In this document: positions 24,736 to 33,800 of the stretch, one piece after another | Numbering within the stretch: position 1 is the stretch's first letter | Layout: the number at the start of each line of letters is the position of its first letter | Assembly (NCBI RefSeq): GCF_023074175.1 | Contig: NZ_JADPKS010000028.1 | Location: forward strand, 1 to 64,000 | Reading direction: 5' to 3' | Length of the DNA: 64,000 bases | Source of the DNA: Bradyrhizobium sp. 139 | Lineage (GTDB): Bacteria > Pseudomonadota > Alphaproteobacteria > Rhizobiales > Xanthobacteraceae | The notes under the pieces: model-generated | What the model saw: the letters and a program-made list of their open reading frames with translations, nothing else | Databases searched by the model: none | Told to the model about the DNA's origin: nothing | Program-made: the position numbers and the translations under genes

Positions 24736-25458
24736 ATGAACAAGAATTTGTTGCTTGCCGCTGTGAGCCTCGTCGCGCTCAGCGCGACTGCGCCGGCGCT
24801 GGCTGCTGATCTCGCCGCGCGGCCTTACACCAAGGCGCCCGCGATGGTCGCCACGATTTATGACTGGAGCGGCTTCTACATCGGCATCAACGGCGGCGGC
24901 GGTTCTTCGCACGCGAGCTGGGACGTGGTCGGCTTCGGCCGCGACGGTTCGCATGACGCGACCGGAGGCACCGTCGGTGGCCAGATCGGTTATCGCTGGC
25001 AGTCCGGCCAGTTCGTGTTCGGCGTGGAAGGCCAGGGCAACTGGGCCGACTTCTCCGGCAGCCACGTTGGCGCGCTCTTCGGCAACACCAACAGCACCAA
25101 GATCGATTCGTTCGGTCTGATCACCGGTCAGGTCGGCTACGCCTGGAACAACGTGCTGCTCTACGTGAAGGGCGGTGCTGCGGTGGTTGGCACCAAGTAC
25201 GACACCTCTTTCGCTGGTGTGTCTCTTGCTTCGGCCAACGACACCCGTTGGGGCGGCACGGTCGGCGCAGGCATCGAGTTCGGCTTTGCGCCGAACTGGT
25301 CGGTTGGCGCCGAGTACAACCACATCTTCCTGGGTGGCAACGATCGGACCCTGACTGGCGCCGGCGGTGTTCTTCCGGTCCACGTCAGCCAGGACGTCGA
25401 CATGGGTCTCGTCCGCCTGAACTACAAGTTCGGCGGCCCGATCATCGGCAGGTACTGA
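24736..25458 (+). CDS. Omp25/Omp31-type outer membrane beta-barrel protein
   Basis: This 240-residue protein has a clear signal peptide (LLAAVSLVALSATAPALAA) and the rhizobial porin-family opening DWSGFYIGINGGGGSSHASW. Alternating strands follow (GGQIGYRWQSGQFVFGVEGQ, VGYAWNNVLLYVKGGAAVV), and it ends VRLNYKFGGPIIGRY with a C-terminal aromatic residue, as expected for insertion by BamA. It belongs to the eight-stranded barrels that are abundant in Hyphomicrobiales outer membranes. A strong terminator follows 30 bases later, so it is probably a single-gene unit. Confidence 0.9.
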   Translation: MNKNLLLAAVSLVALSATAPALAADLAARPYTKAPAMVATIYDWSGFYIGINGGGGSSHASWDVVGFGRDGSHDATGGTVGGQIGYRWQSGQFVFGVEGQGNWADFSGSHVGALFGNTNSTKIDSFGLITGQVGYAWNNVLLYVKGGAAVVGTKYDTSFAGVSLASANDTRWGGTVGAGIEFGFAPNWSVGAEYNHIFLGGNDRTLTGAGGVLPVHVSQDVDMGLVRLNYKFGGPIIGRY

Positions 25459-25489
25459 GACTAAGTCGCTCATTTCGAGCGATCGTCGA

Positions 25490-25519
25490 AAAGCCCCGGC
25501 CACGTGCTGGGGCTTTTTT
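25490..25519 (+). terminator. Rho-independent terminator after the Omp gene
   Basis: Arms AGCCCC and GGGGCT around a short loop are followed by a run of T at the end of the barrel-protein gene. Confidence 0.85.
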
Positions 25520-25632
25520 GTTGCGCGAATTCAGCGAGTTAACCATCAGTTTTCGAGATGGCTCATGCGGCTTGACTCCTGAGAACGAAAAGAGAACAAT
25601 GTTCTTCATACGTTCTGGTGATGGAGCAAGCC

Positions 25633-25731
25633 ATGTTCAGGATTTTCGTGGAAGAAGCCGCCGCACTCGCCTCGATCTCGCTGTTCGTCGGGATGATCGC
25701 GATCTGGGCGCAGGTGATTCCGCAGCTCTAG
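25633..25731 (+). CDS. Very small single-helix membrane protein
   Basis: A 32-residue frame starts MFRIFVEEAAALASISLF and ends WAQVIPQL. It forms one hydrophobic helix with an acidic N-terminal edge. An in-frame ATG at 25621 would add four residues. Very similar short proteins are, as I recall, annotated in other Bradyrhizobium genomes. No function is known. It stands between the Omp terminator and dnaE. Confidence 0.55.
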   Translation: MFRIFVEEAAALASISLFVGMIAIWAQVIPQL

Positions 25732-25965
25732 CGCCGCGGTTTACAAAACCGATGCTCAGGAACCCGAGTGGGCCCCCGGGTGTCCCTGGGGAAAAGCGGG
25801 ACGACGCGGCCGATCGGCCGCTCCGGCGTGGACTCTGAAGTGGCGACGCCCCACCATTGTGAGGCGAGTCGGCCGGGCGGATGCAGGATGTCCTCATGAT
25901 CCTCTTGTGATTCCCTTGGCGCCGGCGACCGCTCCATTCCATCTGCAAGAGGCCGTCACGCGACC

Positions 25966-28900
25966 ATGCCGAGCGCCGGATTTGTCCACCTTCACGTTCA
26001 CTCGGCCTATTCGTTGCTCAAGGGCTCGATCAAGATCGCCAAGCTCGCCGAGCTTGCGAAGAAAGACCACCAGCCCGCGCTGGCGCTGACCGACACCGAC
26101 AATATGTTCGGCGCGCTGGAGTTCTCCGACAAGATGGCGGGCTCCGGCATTCAGCCGATCGTCGGCTGCGAGCTCGCGATCGATTTCGGCGACCAGGATC
26201 CCAATGCGCGCAACGCGCTGCTGCCGTCGCGCGTGGTGCTGCTGGCGGCCCACGAGCGCGGCTATCGCAGCCTGATGCGGCTGAACTCGCGCGCGTTTCT
26301 GGAGACGCCCGACACCTCTGCCTGCCACATCAAGTTCGACTGGCTCGAAGGCGAGAGCGACGGCCTGATCGCGCTGACGGGCGGGCCGGAGGGGCCGATC
26401 TCGCTGGCGCTCGCCGCCGGACAGGCCGAGGTTGCGGCCTCGCGCTGCGAACGTCTCGCCAAACTGTTCGGCGATCGCCTCTACGTCGAATTGCAGCGCC
26501 ACGGCCTCGACAAGGAGCGGCGCATCGAAAGCAGCTTGATCGACATCGCCTACGCCAAAGGGCTGCCCCTGGTCGCGACCAACGAGCCGTATTTCGCCGC
26601 GACCGATGATTACGAGGCGCACGATGCGCTGCTCTGTATCGCCGGCGGGCGGCTGATCGCCGAGACCGATCGCGTTCAGCTCACGCCCGATCACCGCTTC
26701 AAGACCCGCGCCGAGATGGCGGTGCTGTTCGCCGACATTCCGGAGGCGCTGGCCTCGACGGTGGAGATCGCCGAGCGCTGCTCGTTCCGTCCGATGACGC
26801 GCAAGCCGATCCTGCCGTTCTTCACGGTCGGCGCTGCCGCAAGCTCCGATGCCGCCTCGGTCGAGGCGGTCGAGCTCAAGCGCCAGGCGGAGGAGGGGCT
26901 CGCCAACCGCCTCAGCGTCCACGGCCTGTCGCAGGGCACCACGGAAGAGGACTACAACAAGCGTCTGGCGTTCGAGCTCGACGTCATCATGCGCATGAAA
27001 TACGCGGGCTATTTCCTGATCGTGTCGGACTTCATCAAATGGGCGAAGTCGCAAGGGATTCCGGTCGGGCCGGGCCGCGGTTCGGGCGCCGGCTCGCTGG
27101 TCGCCTGGGCGCTGACCATCACCGACCTCGACCCGATCAAGTTCGGCCTGCTGTTCGAGCGCTTCCTCAATCCGGAGCGCGTCTCGATGCCGGACTTCGA
27201 CATCGACTTCTGCCAGGACCGCCGCGGCGAGGTGATCCAGTACGTGCAGCAGCGCTACGGCCGCGACCAGGTCGCGCAGATCATCACCTTCGGTACGCTG
27301 CAGGCGCGCGGCGTGCTGCGCGACGTCGGCCGCGTGCTGCAAATGCCCTATGGCCAGGTCGACAAGCTGACAAAACTCGTGCCGCAGAATCCGGCAGCGC
27401 CCGTGACGCTGGCGGCTGCGATCGAGAGCGAGCCGAAGCTCCAGGCGTTTCGCGACGAAGATCCGGTGGTGGCGCGCGCCTTCGACATCGCCCAGCGCCT
27501 CGAAGGCCTGACCCGTCACGCCTCGACGCACGCGGCCGGCATCGTGATCGGCGATCGCCCGTTGAGCGAACTCGTGCCGATGTATCGCGATCCCAAGTCA
27601 GACATGCCGGTGACCCAGTTCAACATGAAATGGGTCGAGCCGGCCGGCCTCGTGAAGTTCGACTTCCTCGGCCTGAAGACGCTGACCGTGCTCGACGTCG
27701 CGATCAAGCTGCTCAAGCCGCGCGACATCCATGTCGATCTCGCGACGCTGCCGATCGACGATGCCGAAAGCTACCAGATGCTGGCGCGCGGCGAGGTGGT
27801 CGGCGTGTTCCAGGTTGAAAGCCAGGGCATGCGGCGCGCGCTGGTCGACATGCGCCCCGACCGTTTCGAGGACATCATCGCGCTGGTCGCGCTCTATCGC
27901 CCCGGTCCGATGGCGAACATTCCGACCTATTGCGCGCGCAAGCACGGCGACGAGGAGCCGGAATATCTCCATCCCGTGCTGGAGCCGATCCTGAAGGAGA
28001 CGTTCGGCGTCATCATCTACCAGGAACAGGTGATGCAGATCGCGCAGGTGATGTCGGGCTATTCGCTCGGCGACGCCGACCTCCTGCGCCGCGCCATGGG
28101 CAAGAAGATCCGCGCCGAGATGGAGAAGCAGCGCGAGATCTTCGTCGCCGGTGCGGTGAAGAACGGCGTACCGAAGGGACAAGCCGATACCATCTTCGAG
28201 CTGCTGGCGAAATTCGCCGACTACGGCTTCAACAAGAGCCATGCGGCGGCGTATGCGCTGGTGTCCTACCATACCGCCTATATGAAGGCGCATTACCCGG
28301 TGGAGTTCATCGCGGCGTCGATGACGCTCGATCTTAACAATACCGACAAGCTTTCCGAATTCCGCTCCGAGGCGCAGCGCCTCGGCATCAAGGTCGAGCC
28401 GCCGAACATCAATCGCTCCGGGGCGACCTTCGAGGTCGGCGACAAGACGATCTACTACGCGCTGGCCGCGCTGAAGGGCGTCGGCATTGCGGCCGTCGAG
28501 CAGATCATCGCGGAGCGGACCAGGAACGGCCTGTTCACCTCGCTTGCCGACTTCGCCGCGCGGGTCAATCCGCGCGCGATCAACAAGCGCATCATCGAGA
28601 GTCTCGCCGCCGCCGGCGCCTTCGATACGCTGGAGCCGAGCCGGGCCCGCGTCTTCGCCGGCGCGGATGCCATCCTCGCCGCCTGCCAGCGCTCCCATGA
28701 GGCGGCGACCATCGGCCAGAATGACATGTTCGGCAGCGCGGCCGACGCACCGACCATCATGCTGCCCCAGATCGAGCCGTGGCTGCCGGCCGAGCGGCTG
28801 CGCCGCGAATATGATGCGATCGGCTTCTTTTTGTCCGGCCATCCGCTCGACGATTACGCAACCGTGCTGAAGCGGCTGCGCGTGCAGTCATGGGCCGAGT

Positions 28901-29469
28901 TCTCGCGTGCGGTGAAGACCGGCGCCACCGCCGGCAAGGTCGCGGCCACCGTGGTGTCGCGGATGGAGCGGCGCACCAAGACCGGCAACAAGATGGGCAT
29001 CATGGGCCTGTCCGACCCGACCGGCCATTTCGAGGCCGTGCTGTTCTCCGAAGGCCTAGCGCAATACCGCGATGTGCTCGAGCCGGGCGCCGCCGTGTTG
29101 CTCCAGCTGGGTGCGGAATTGCAGGGCGAGGACGTCCGCGCCCGCGTGCTGCATGCCGAGCCGCTCGACGACGCCGCCGCCAAGACGCAGAAGGGCCTGC
29201 GCATCTTCGTGCGCGACACCAAGCCGCTGGACTCGATCGCCAAGCGTCTGGCCGGACCCGACATAGCCGCGTCGAACGGCGCCGCGCCAAAAGCCGGCAG
29301 TCCCGGCATTGCGCCGCGCTCCAACGGCGACGGCGAGGTCTCCCTGGTGATGATGCTCGACCTCGAGACCGAGGTCGAGATGAAGCTGCCCGGCCGCTTC
29401 AAGGTCTCCCCGCAGATCGCCGGCGCGATCAAGGCGGTCGCGGGTGTCGTGGACGTACAGCAGATCTAG
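25966..29469 (+). CDS. dnaE: DNA polymerase III alpha subunit
   Basis: This 1167-residue protein is the replicative DNA polymerase. The PHP domain opens with VHLHVHSAYSLLKGSIKI. The catalytic palm carries PDFDIDF near residue 409 and GPGRGSGAGSLVAW just before it. The fingers and C-terminal parts contain EQVMQIAQVMSGYSLGDADL, LLAKFADYGFNKSHAAAYAL and a helix-hairpin-helix region, followed by an OB fold (AATVVSRMERRTKTGNKMG). Its length is that of the replicative DnaE1 rather than the shorter error-prone DnaE2. The ATG at 25966 gives the usual MPSAGFVHLHVHS start. It stands before a lipoprotein gene in the same direction. Confidence 0.97.
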   Translation: MPSAGFVHLHVHSAYSLLKGSIKIAKLAELAKKDHQPALALTDTDNMFGALEFSDKMAGSGIQPIVGCELAIDFGDQDPNARNALLPSRVVLLAAHERGYRSLMRLNSRAFLETPDTSACHIKFDWLEGESDGLIALTGGPEGPISLALAAGQAEVAASRCERLAKLFGDRLYVELQRHGLDKERRIESSLIDIAYAKGLPLVATNEPYFAATDDYEAHDALLCIAGGRLIAETDRVQLTPDHRFKTRAEMAVLFADIPEALASTVEIAERCSFRPMTRKPILPFFTVGAAASSDAASVEAVELKRQAEEGLANRLSVHGLSQGTTEEDYNKRLAFELDVIMRMKYAGYFLIVSDFIKWAKSQGIPVGPGRGSGAGSLVAWALTITDLDPIKFGLLFERFLNPERVSMPDFDIDFCQDRRGEVIQYVQQRYGRDQVAQIITFGTLQARGVLRDVGRVLQMPYGQVDKLTKLVPQNPAAPVTLAAAIESEPKLQAFRDEDPVVARAFDIAQRLEGLTRHASTHAAGIVIGDRPLSELVPMYRDPKSDMPVTQFNMKWVEPAGLVKFDFLGLKTLTVLDVAIKLLKPRDIHVDLATLPIDDAESYQMLARGEVVGVFQVESQGMRRALVDMRPDRFEDIIALVALYRPGPMANIPTYCARKHGDEEPEYLHPVLEPILKETFGVIIYQEQVMQIAQVMSGYSLGDADLLRRAMGKKIRAEMEKQREIFVAGAVKNGVPKGQADTIFELLAKFADYGFNKSHAAAYALVSYHTAYMKAHYPVEFIAASMTLDLNNTDKLSEFRSEAQRLGIKVEPPNINRSGATFEVGDKTIYYALAALKGVGIAAVEQIIAERTRNGLFTSLADFAARVNPRAINKRIIESLAAAGAFDTLEPSRARVFAGADAILAACQRSHEAATIGQNDMFGSAADAPTIMLPQIEPWLPAERLRREYDAIGFFLSGHPLDDYATVLKRLRVQSWAEFSRAVKTGATAGKVAATVVSRMERRTKTGNKMGIMGLSDPTGHFEAVLFSEGLAQYRDVLEPGAAVLLQLGAELQGEDVRARVLHAEPLDDAAAKTQKGLRIFVRDTKPLDSIAKRLAGPDIAASNGAAPKAGSPGIAPRSNGDGEVSLVMMLDLETEVEMKLPGRFKVSPQIAGAIKAVAGVVDVQQI

Positions 29470-29560
29470 CGGCGTTCGCTGCGCGGGTAGGGTGGTGACG
29501 TCGTTGCAACCAGACGATGTTTTCGGCTAACATGCTGCCGGGGAATTTCTCGGGGGCGTG

Positions 29561-30085
29561 ATGTTACTGCGTGGACTGGTGCTGCTCGTGGCCGCAGCGT
29601 TGCTGTGCGGCTGTGAGACGACCGCGAGGAGCGGGCTGGATTATTCGGAGACGCTGCGGAAGGTCGGGCCGCCGAAGGCCGGCCAAACGCGGATCGTTGT
29701 GCTTCGCGAAAAAGGTTATGGCGGCCTCGCCGATGCGGGCTGGGAATTCCGCCTCGACGGCGCGCCGCTCGCAGGTCTGAAGACCGGGACTTATGTCTAT
29801 GTCGATCGCCCGGCCGGTCAACATCAGTTCGTGGCGGAGGAGGCCGGCTTTCCCGGCGTCACGCGCATCGATTTTTCCGCGCGTTCGGGCGAGACCCTGT
29901 TTTTCGCGGCACGCATGAGCGAGCGCAAGAATGCCGTGATCGCAAATGCGAGCACGGGATTGTTGGGCTACGGCCTCACGCTCGCGATGACCTCCGGCTA
30001 CAAGAACCAGGGGCCGATGGATTTCCTGGCGCTGGACGAAACGGCGGCGAGGACGACGATCGCCGAGCTGAAACTGGCCCAATAG
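29561..30085 (+). CDS. DUF2846-like lipoprotein
   Basis: The lipobox LLCGC (about residues 15-19) marks this 174-residue protein as a lipoprotein, so it should be anchored in the inner or outer membrane after processing by Lgt and LspA. The mature part, with TRIVVLREKGYGGLADAGWE, FRLDGAPLAGLKTGTYVYVD and RPAGQHQFVAEEAGFPG, fits the beta-sandwich pattern of DUF2846. The function is unknown. A GTG directly before the ATG is an alternative start. It may be exported by the LolCD system encoded at 10399-12388. Confidence 0.8.
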   Translation: MLLRGLVLLVAAALLCGCETTARSGLDYSETLRKVGPPKAGQTRIVVLREKGYGGLADAGWEFRLDGAPLAGLKTGTYVYVDRPAGQHQFVAEEAGFPGVTRIDFSARSGETLFFAARMSERKNAVIANASTGLLGYGLTLAMTSGYKNQGPMDFLALDETAARTTIAELKLAQ

Positions 30086-30183
30086 GGCAGAGCTCGGCTT
30101 TCAGGGTTGGTGACGCTGTCGGAGCCGGGATGTAAGGTGACGCGTCTGCACTGATCTTCCTGAAACGGCCGGGGAAACGAACA

Positions 30184-30924
30184 ATGTGCGAAAAATGCTC
30201 TGAAGATCGCTCCAATCAAACCGCGCCGTCGCGGCGGTCCGCGATGTTGTTTGGTGCCTCGGCGCTCGGCCTCGCCTTGACCGGCGGAGCCTTCGCCAAG
30301 GAAACCAAGCCACCGCCCAAGCCGCAGAACGTGCTGTCGCCCGACGCGGCGCTGAAGCGACTGATGGAAGGCAATGCCCGCTACGTCGACGGCGTGTCTC
30401 GGCGCCACGATTTCAAGCACGAGCGCGAAGCGCTGGCCGGCGGGCAGAATCCGTTTGCGGCCGTGCTGAGCTGTGCCGATTCCCGCATCGCGCCGGAATA
30501 TGCCTTCGACGCCGGCCGCGGCGATCTCTTCGTCTGCCGCGTCGCCGGAAATTTTGCCGGCACCGAGACCATCGCCAGCATGGAATATGCGGTCGCCGTG
30601 CTGGGCGCTCCGCTGATCCTCGTGCTCGGCCACGACAGTTGCGGCGCGGTCGATGCGACGCTGAAGGCGATCAAGGACGACAAGCCGCCGCCGGGACACA
30701 TTCCCTCGCTGGTCGATGCGATCGCGCCCGCCGCAAGAGCTGCGATGCAGCAGGGCGGGGACGTGCTCAACAAGGCGATCCGGCAGAACGTGATCGACAA
30801 CATCGCCAAGCTGAAGTCGGCCGCGCCGATCCTCAATGCCGCCGTGGAGCAGGGCAACCTGAAAGTCGTCGGCGGCATCTACCGGCTCACGACCGGAACG
30901 GTCGAGCTGATCGCGCAGGGTTGA
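30184..30924 (+). CDS. Exported beta-carbonic anhydrase
   Basis: Carbonic anhydrase interconverts CO2 and bicarbonate. This 246-residue protein keeps the zinc ligands C97, H150 and C153 and the D99-R101 pair (SCADSRIAPEYAF, GHDSCGAVDATL). The N-terminus is unusual: MCEKC followed by SRRSAMLFGASALGLALTGG, a twin-arginine-like export signal, so the enzyme is probably periplasmic and may be folded with zinc before export. Cytoplasmic CynT/Can enzymes lack this. It follows the lipoprotein gene by about 100 bases and may be transcribed with it. Confidence 0.9.
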   Translation: MCEKCSEDRSNQTAPSRRSAMLFGASALGLALTGGAFAKETKPPPKPQNVLSPDAALKRLMEGNARYVDGVSRRHDFKHEREALAGGQNPFAAVLSCADSRIAPEYAFDAGRGDLFVCRVAGNFAGTETIASMEYAVAVLGAPLILVLGHDSCGAVDATLKAIKDDKPPPGHIPSLVDAIAPAARAAMQQGGDVLNKAIRQNVIDNIAKLKSAAPILNAAVEQGNLKVVGGIYRLTTGTVELIAQG

Positions 30925-31076
30925 GGATTGCACGGAGCTGACGGCGGTGCCTAGCGGCCATGCCACCGCCTCAATCCAAGCTTTTCGTTACACAAGCCTT
31001 TCGTTCAAGCGCCATTCAGCTGGCCGGGCGTTTCATGCGCGGTGGCACCTCAACGACAATAGCGGGCAAGCAAGCC

Positions 31077-33575
31077 ATGCGTGGGACGCTCAAAGTCTTC
31101 ATCTGCCTTCTCCTGCCGTTCGTTGCCCTCGCCGCGGCTGCGCCGGAGCCAGCGCGCGCGCAGCAGCAGGAAAAGCGCATCGCGCTCGTGGTCGGCAACG
31201 GCGCCTACGCCAAGTCGCCGCTGGCGACGACGGCGAACGACGCCGGCCTGATCGCGCAGACGCTGCAAGCGGCGGGCTTCGACGTGGTCGGCGCGCGCGA
31301 CCTCGACGGCGACACGCTGCGCAAGAGCTTTCGCGATTTCATCCAGAAGGCGCAGGCCTCCGGGCCCGGCACGGTCGCGATGGTCTATCTGGCCGGCTAC
31401 GGCGTCCAGCTCGCCGGTGAGAACTATTTCATCCCGGTCGATTCCAACATCACCCGCGACACCGACATTCCGACCGAAGGCCTGCGCATCAGCGACTATC
31501 TGCGCCAGCTCGCCGCCATTCCGCTCAAGGCCAATATCGTCGTGCTCGATGCGGCGCGCGCGCAGCCGTTCGTCGAGGGCGGCCAGCAGATCGCGAGCGG
31601 ACTTGCGCTGGTTGAGCCCGACGCCAACATGCTGATCGCCTTCAACGCCGCGCCCGGCACGGTGGCGCCGGAAGAGCCCGGCCCGTACGGCATCTACGCG
31701 CAGTCGCTGGCCGAGATGATCCGCACCGGCGGCCTGCCGCTGCCTGATGTGTTCGACCGCGTCCGTCTGCGCGTCAACGAGGCCAGCAAGGGCGCGCAGG
31801 TGCCCTGGAACGAGGCGAAGATATCGGCACCCTTCTCGTTCTTCGAGCGCGGGCCCGATGCGCCGCCGCCAGCGCAGCCGACGGACCAGGTCGCCGCGAT
31901 CCGCAACAAGCCGATCCGCGACCTCGGCGTGCAGGATGCCTATGCGGCCGCGCTCGAGCGCGACACGCTGCCGGCCTATGAGGAGTTTCTGAGCGCCTAT
32001 CCCGGTGATCCGCTGTCGAAGCGCGTGATGGCAATCGTCGCGGCGCGCCGCGAGGCGATTACCTGGCGGCGGACCTATCGGAACGACACGCCGGAAGCGT
32101 ACTGGTCGTATCTGCGTCGCTATCCGCGCGGGCCGCATGCGGCCGATGCGCGCCGTCGTCTCGCAATCCTCACCGCGCCGGTCGAGCCACCGCCGACCTT
32201 TGCGATGATCGACTATGACGTGCCGCCACCGCCGCCGGAGGAGGTGGTCTATGTCGATCGTCCCGTGCTGTACTTCAGCGACCCCGATTTCGGCTTTGCG
32301 CCACCACCGCCGCCGCCGGTCTATTATTTGCCGCCGCCACCGCCGGATTTCGTCGTGCTGTCGCCGCCGATGCCGGTGGTCGGCCTGTTCGTGCTGCCGC
32401 AGCCGGTGTTCGTTCCGATCCCGGTATTCGTCAGGCCGCCGGTCTATGTCGCGCCGCCGCCGAACAACATCATCTACCAGAACATCCACAACACCACGGT
32501 GATCAACACCGTGATCAACCGCCCGCCGGCGCCGACGCCGGGAGCGGGGCCGGGCCCCGGACCGGGCAATCTCGCGCCGGCCGTTGCCGGCCGCGCCAAC
32601 CCGGCAGGTCCGGCCGTGCCGCAGGCGGTCGCGCAACGCGCCGCCCTGATCCAGCAGGGCAAGGCGCCGATGCCGCCGAGCGCGACCATGCAACCGACAG
32701 TGAAGCCGGGGACGCCTCCGGCGACGCCGGCCAACGTCGCGCCGACCGCGGCGCCATCCGCTGCGCCGCCGGTCAGACTGCCCCAGGCCAACACGCTGCC
32801 GGTTCCCGGGGCCCATGGCGCCCCGCCGGCACCGCCCGCCGGGGCAGGGAGCCTTCCGGGCGGCAGGCCCGCACCGACGGCGACTGCACCTGTCACGGCG
32901 CCGCCGACGCATCCGGGGGCGCCGACGGCGGCGGCTCCCGGCACGACGCTGCCGGCCCATCCCGGTGCGCCAACGGCCGCCGCGCCGGCGGCTGCTACGC
33001 CCACCATGGCAAACCCGGCCGCTGCGCCAGGCCAATCGGCCAAGCCGCCGGTGGCTCAGACCCCACCCGGGACCGGGCCCGCCGATCGTGCCAAATCTGC
33101 AACCCGTGAGCCGGCCGGCTCGCCGCCTCCTGCTGCGGGCGCGCTCGGCACGCCTCCGCGCTCGGCGGCCCGGCCGGTCCCGCCGCCGCCCTCGGCTGCG
33201 CGCGAGCCGATCAGGCCGCTGAATCTGCCCTCGGCTGCTCCAGCGCAGGCCAATCGGCCGTCGGCACCGCCATCGCGGCCCCAGGCCGTGGCGAGGCCGG
33301 CGCCTCCGCCGCCGCAGGCCGTCGCGCGCCCGACACCGCCGCCGCATGTCGCATCGCCGCCGCCGGCACGGGTGGCTCCGCCCGTGGCGGTCGCACGGCC
33401 CGCGCCCCCGCCAATGGCTCGGCCCGCGCCGCCGCCGCCGGTAGCCCGGCCGGCGCCTCCGCCGCCGCCCCGGATGGTGGTGGCGCCTCCGCCGCACCCC
33501 GCAGCACCTCCGCCGCGTCCGGCGGCCCCGCCGCCGGCGGCAAAGAAGTGCCTGCCGAACCAGCCGAAGTGCTAG
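31077..33575 (+). CDS. Caspase-fold protein lacking both catalytic residues, proline-rich tail
   Basis: This 832-residue protein has a signal peptide (VFICLLLPFVALAAAAPEPARA) and then a peptidase C14-like domain (about 33-250: KRIALVVGNGAYAKSPLA, VAMVYLAGYGVQLAGENYFI, ANIVVLDAARAQPF). In active caspase-family proteins these motifs read SGHG and DACR. Here the histidine is Tyr108 and the cysteine is Ala160, so it should not cleave peptides. A helical repeat-like part (275-375) precedes a very long Pro/Ala-rich tail (about 380-830) that ends KKCLPNQPKC. The ATG at 31077 is chosen because it begins the signal peptide. It may act as a binding or scaffold protein at the envelope; this is inference. 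Confidence 0.88.
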   Translation: MRGTLKVFICLLLPFVALAAAAPEPARAQQQEKRIALVVGNGAYAKSPLATTANDAGLIAQTLQAAGFDVVGARDLDGDTLRKSFRDFIQKAQASGPGTVAMVYLAGYGVQLAGENYFIPVDSNITRDTDIPTEGLRISDYLRQLAAIPLKANIVVLDAARAQPFVEGGQQIASGLALVEPDANMLIAFNAAPGTVAPEEPGPYGIYAQSLAEMIRTGGLPLPDVFDRVRLRVNEASKGAQVPWNEAKISAPFSFFERGPDAPPPAQPTDQVAAIRNKPIRDLGVQDAYAAALERDTLPAYEEFLSAYPGDPLSKRVMAIVAARREAITWRRTYRNDTPEAYWSYLRRYPRGPHAADARRRLAILTAPVEPPPTFAMIDYDVPPPPPEEVVYVDRPVLYFSDPDFGFAPPPPPPVYYLPPPPPDFVVLSPPMPVVGLFVLPQPVFVPIPVFVRPPVYVAPPPNNIIYQNIHNTTVINTVINRPPAPTPGAGPGPGPGNLAPAVAGRANPAGPAVPQAVAQRAALIQQGKAPMPPSATMQPTVKPGTPPATPANVAPTAAPSAAPPVRLPQANTLPVPGAHGAPPAPPAGAGSLPGGRPAPTATAPVTAPPTHPGAPTAAAPGTTLPAHPGAPTAAAPAAATPTMANPAAAPGQSAKPPVAQTPPGTGPADRAKSATREPAGSPPPAAGALGTPPRSAARPVPPPPSAAREPIRPLNLPSAAPAQANRPSAPPSRPQAVARPAPPPPQAVARPTPPPHVASPPPARVAPPVAVARPAPPPMARPAPPPPVARPAPPPPPRMVVAPPPHPAAPPPRPAAPPPAAKKCLPNQPKC

Positions 33576-33613
33576 GGAGCAGCGTGGCCTTGACGAAGTG
33601 GCCTTTCCGAAAT

Positions 33614-33660
33614 GGGGCCTTCGGCGGGCGAAATCCGCCCCCGAAAGGCCCTTATTTCCT
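33614..33660 (+). terminator. Hairpin terminator between the caspase-like gene and rpsB
   Basis: Arms of about 16 bases (GGGGCCTTCGGCGGGCG against CGCCCCCGAAAGGCCC, with two or three mismatches) are followed by TTATTTCCTT. The T-run is imperfect, so it could also act as an attenuator in the rpsB leader. Confidence 0.6.
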
Positions 33661-33687
33661 TGCTTCTGGCTGTAATCGCGCTATACA
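33660..33687 (+). promoter_or_regulatory. Predicted rpsB promoter
   Basis: TTGCTT (33660-33665) and TATACA (33682-33687) are 16 bases apart, just after the hairpin, leaving a leader of about 105 bases before rpsB. The match is moderate. Confidence 0.4.
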
Positions 33688-33800
33688 GCGCGCCATCTCA
33701 CACGGAAGCATGGCTCACAAGGCCGTCCGGTGGCAGCCGGGGCGACAACGCTCCGTTTTGCTCACACGCTTCCGGAGGAACCAACCGGAGAACTAGAACA

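Noticed and set aside
25894..27531. 545-codon minus-strand frame opposite dnaE
   Set aside because: It is an antisense shadow of the PHP and palm regions, with His/Arg/Asp-rich low-complexity sequence.
31050..33497. 815-codon minus-strand frame opposite the caspase-like gene
   Set aside because: It is an Arg-rich antisense product of the proline-coding repeats. The plus strand has a signal peptide and a family fold.
32500..33540. Pro/Ala tail considered as a frameshift artefact or separate gene
   Set aside because: The frame stays open to KKCLPNQPKC with regular codon use and no internal start of note, so it is treated as part of the caspase-like protein.
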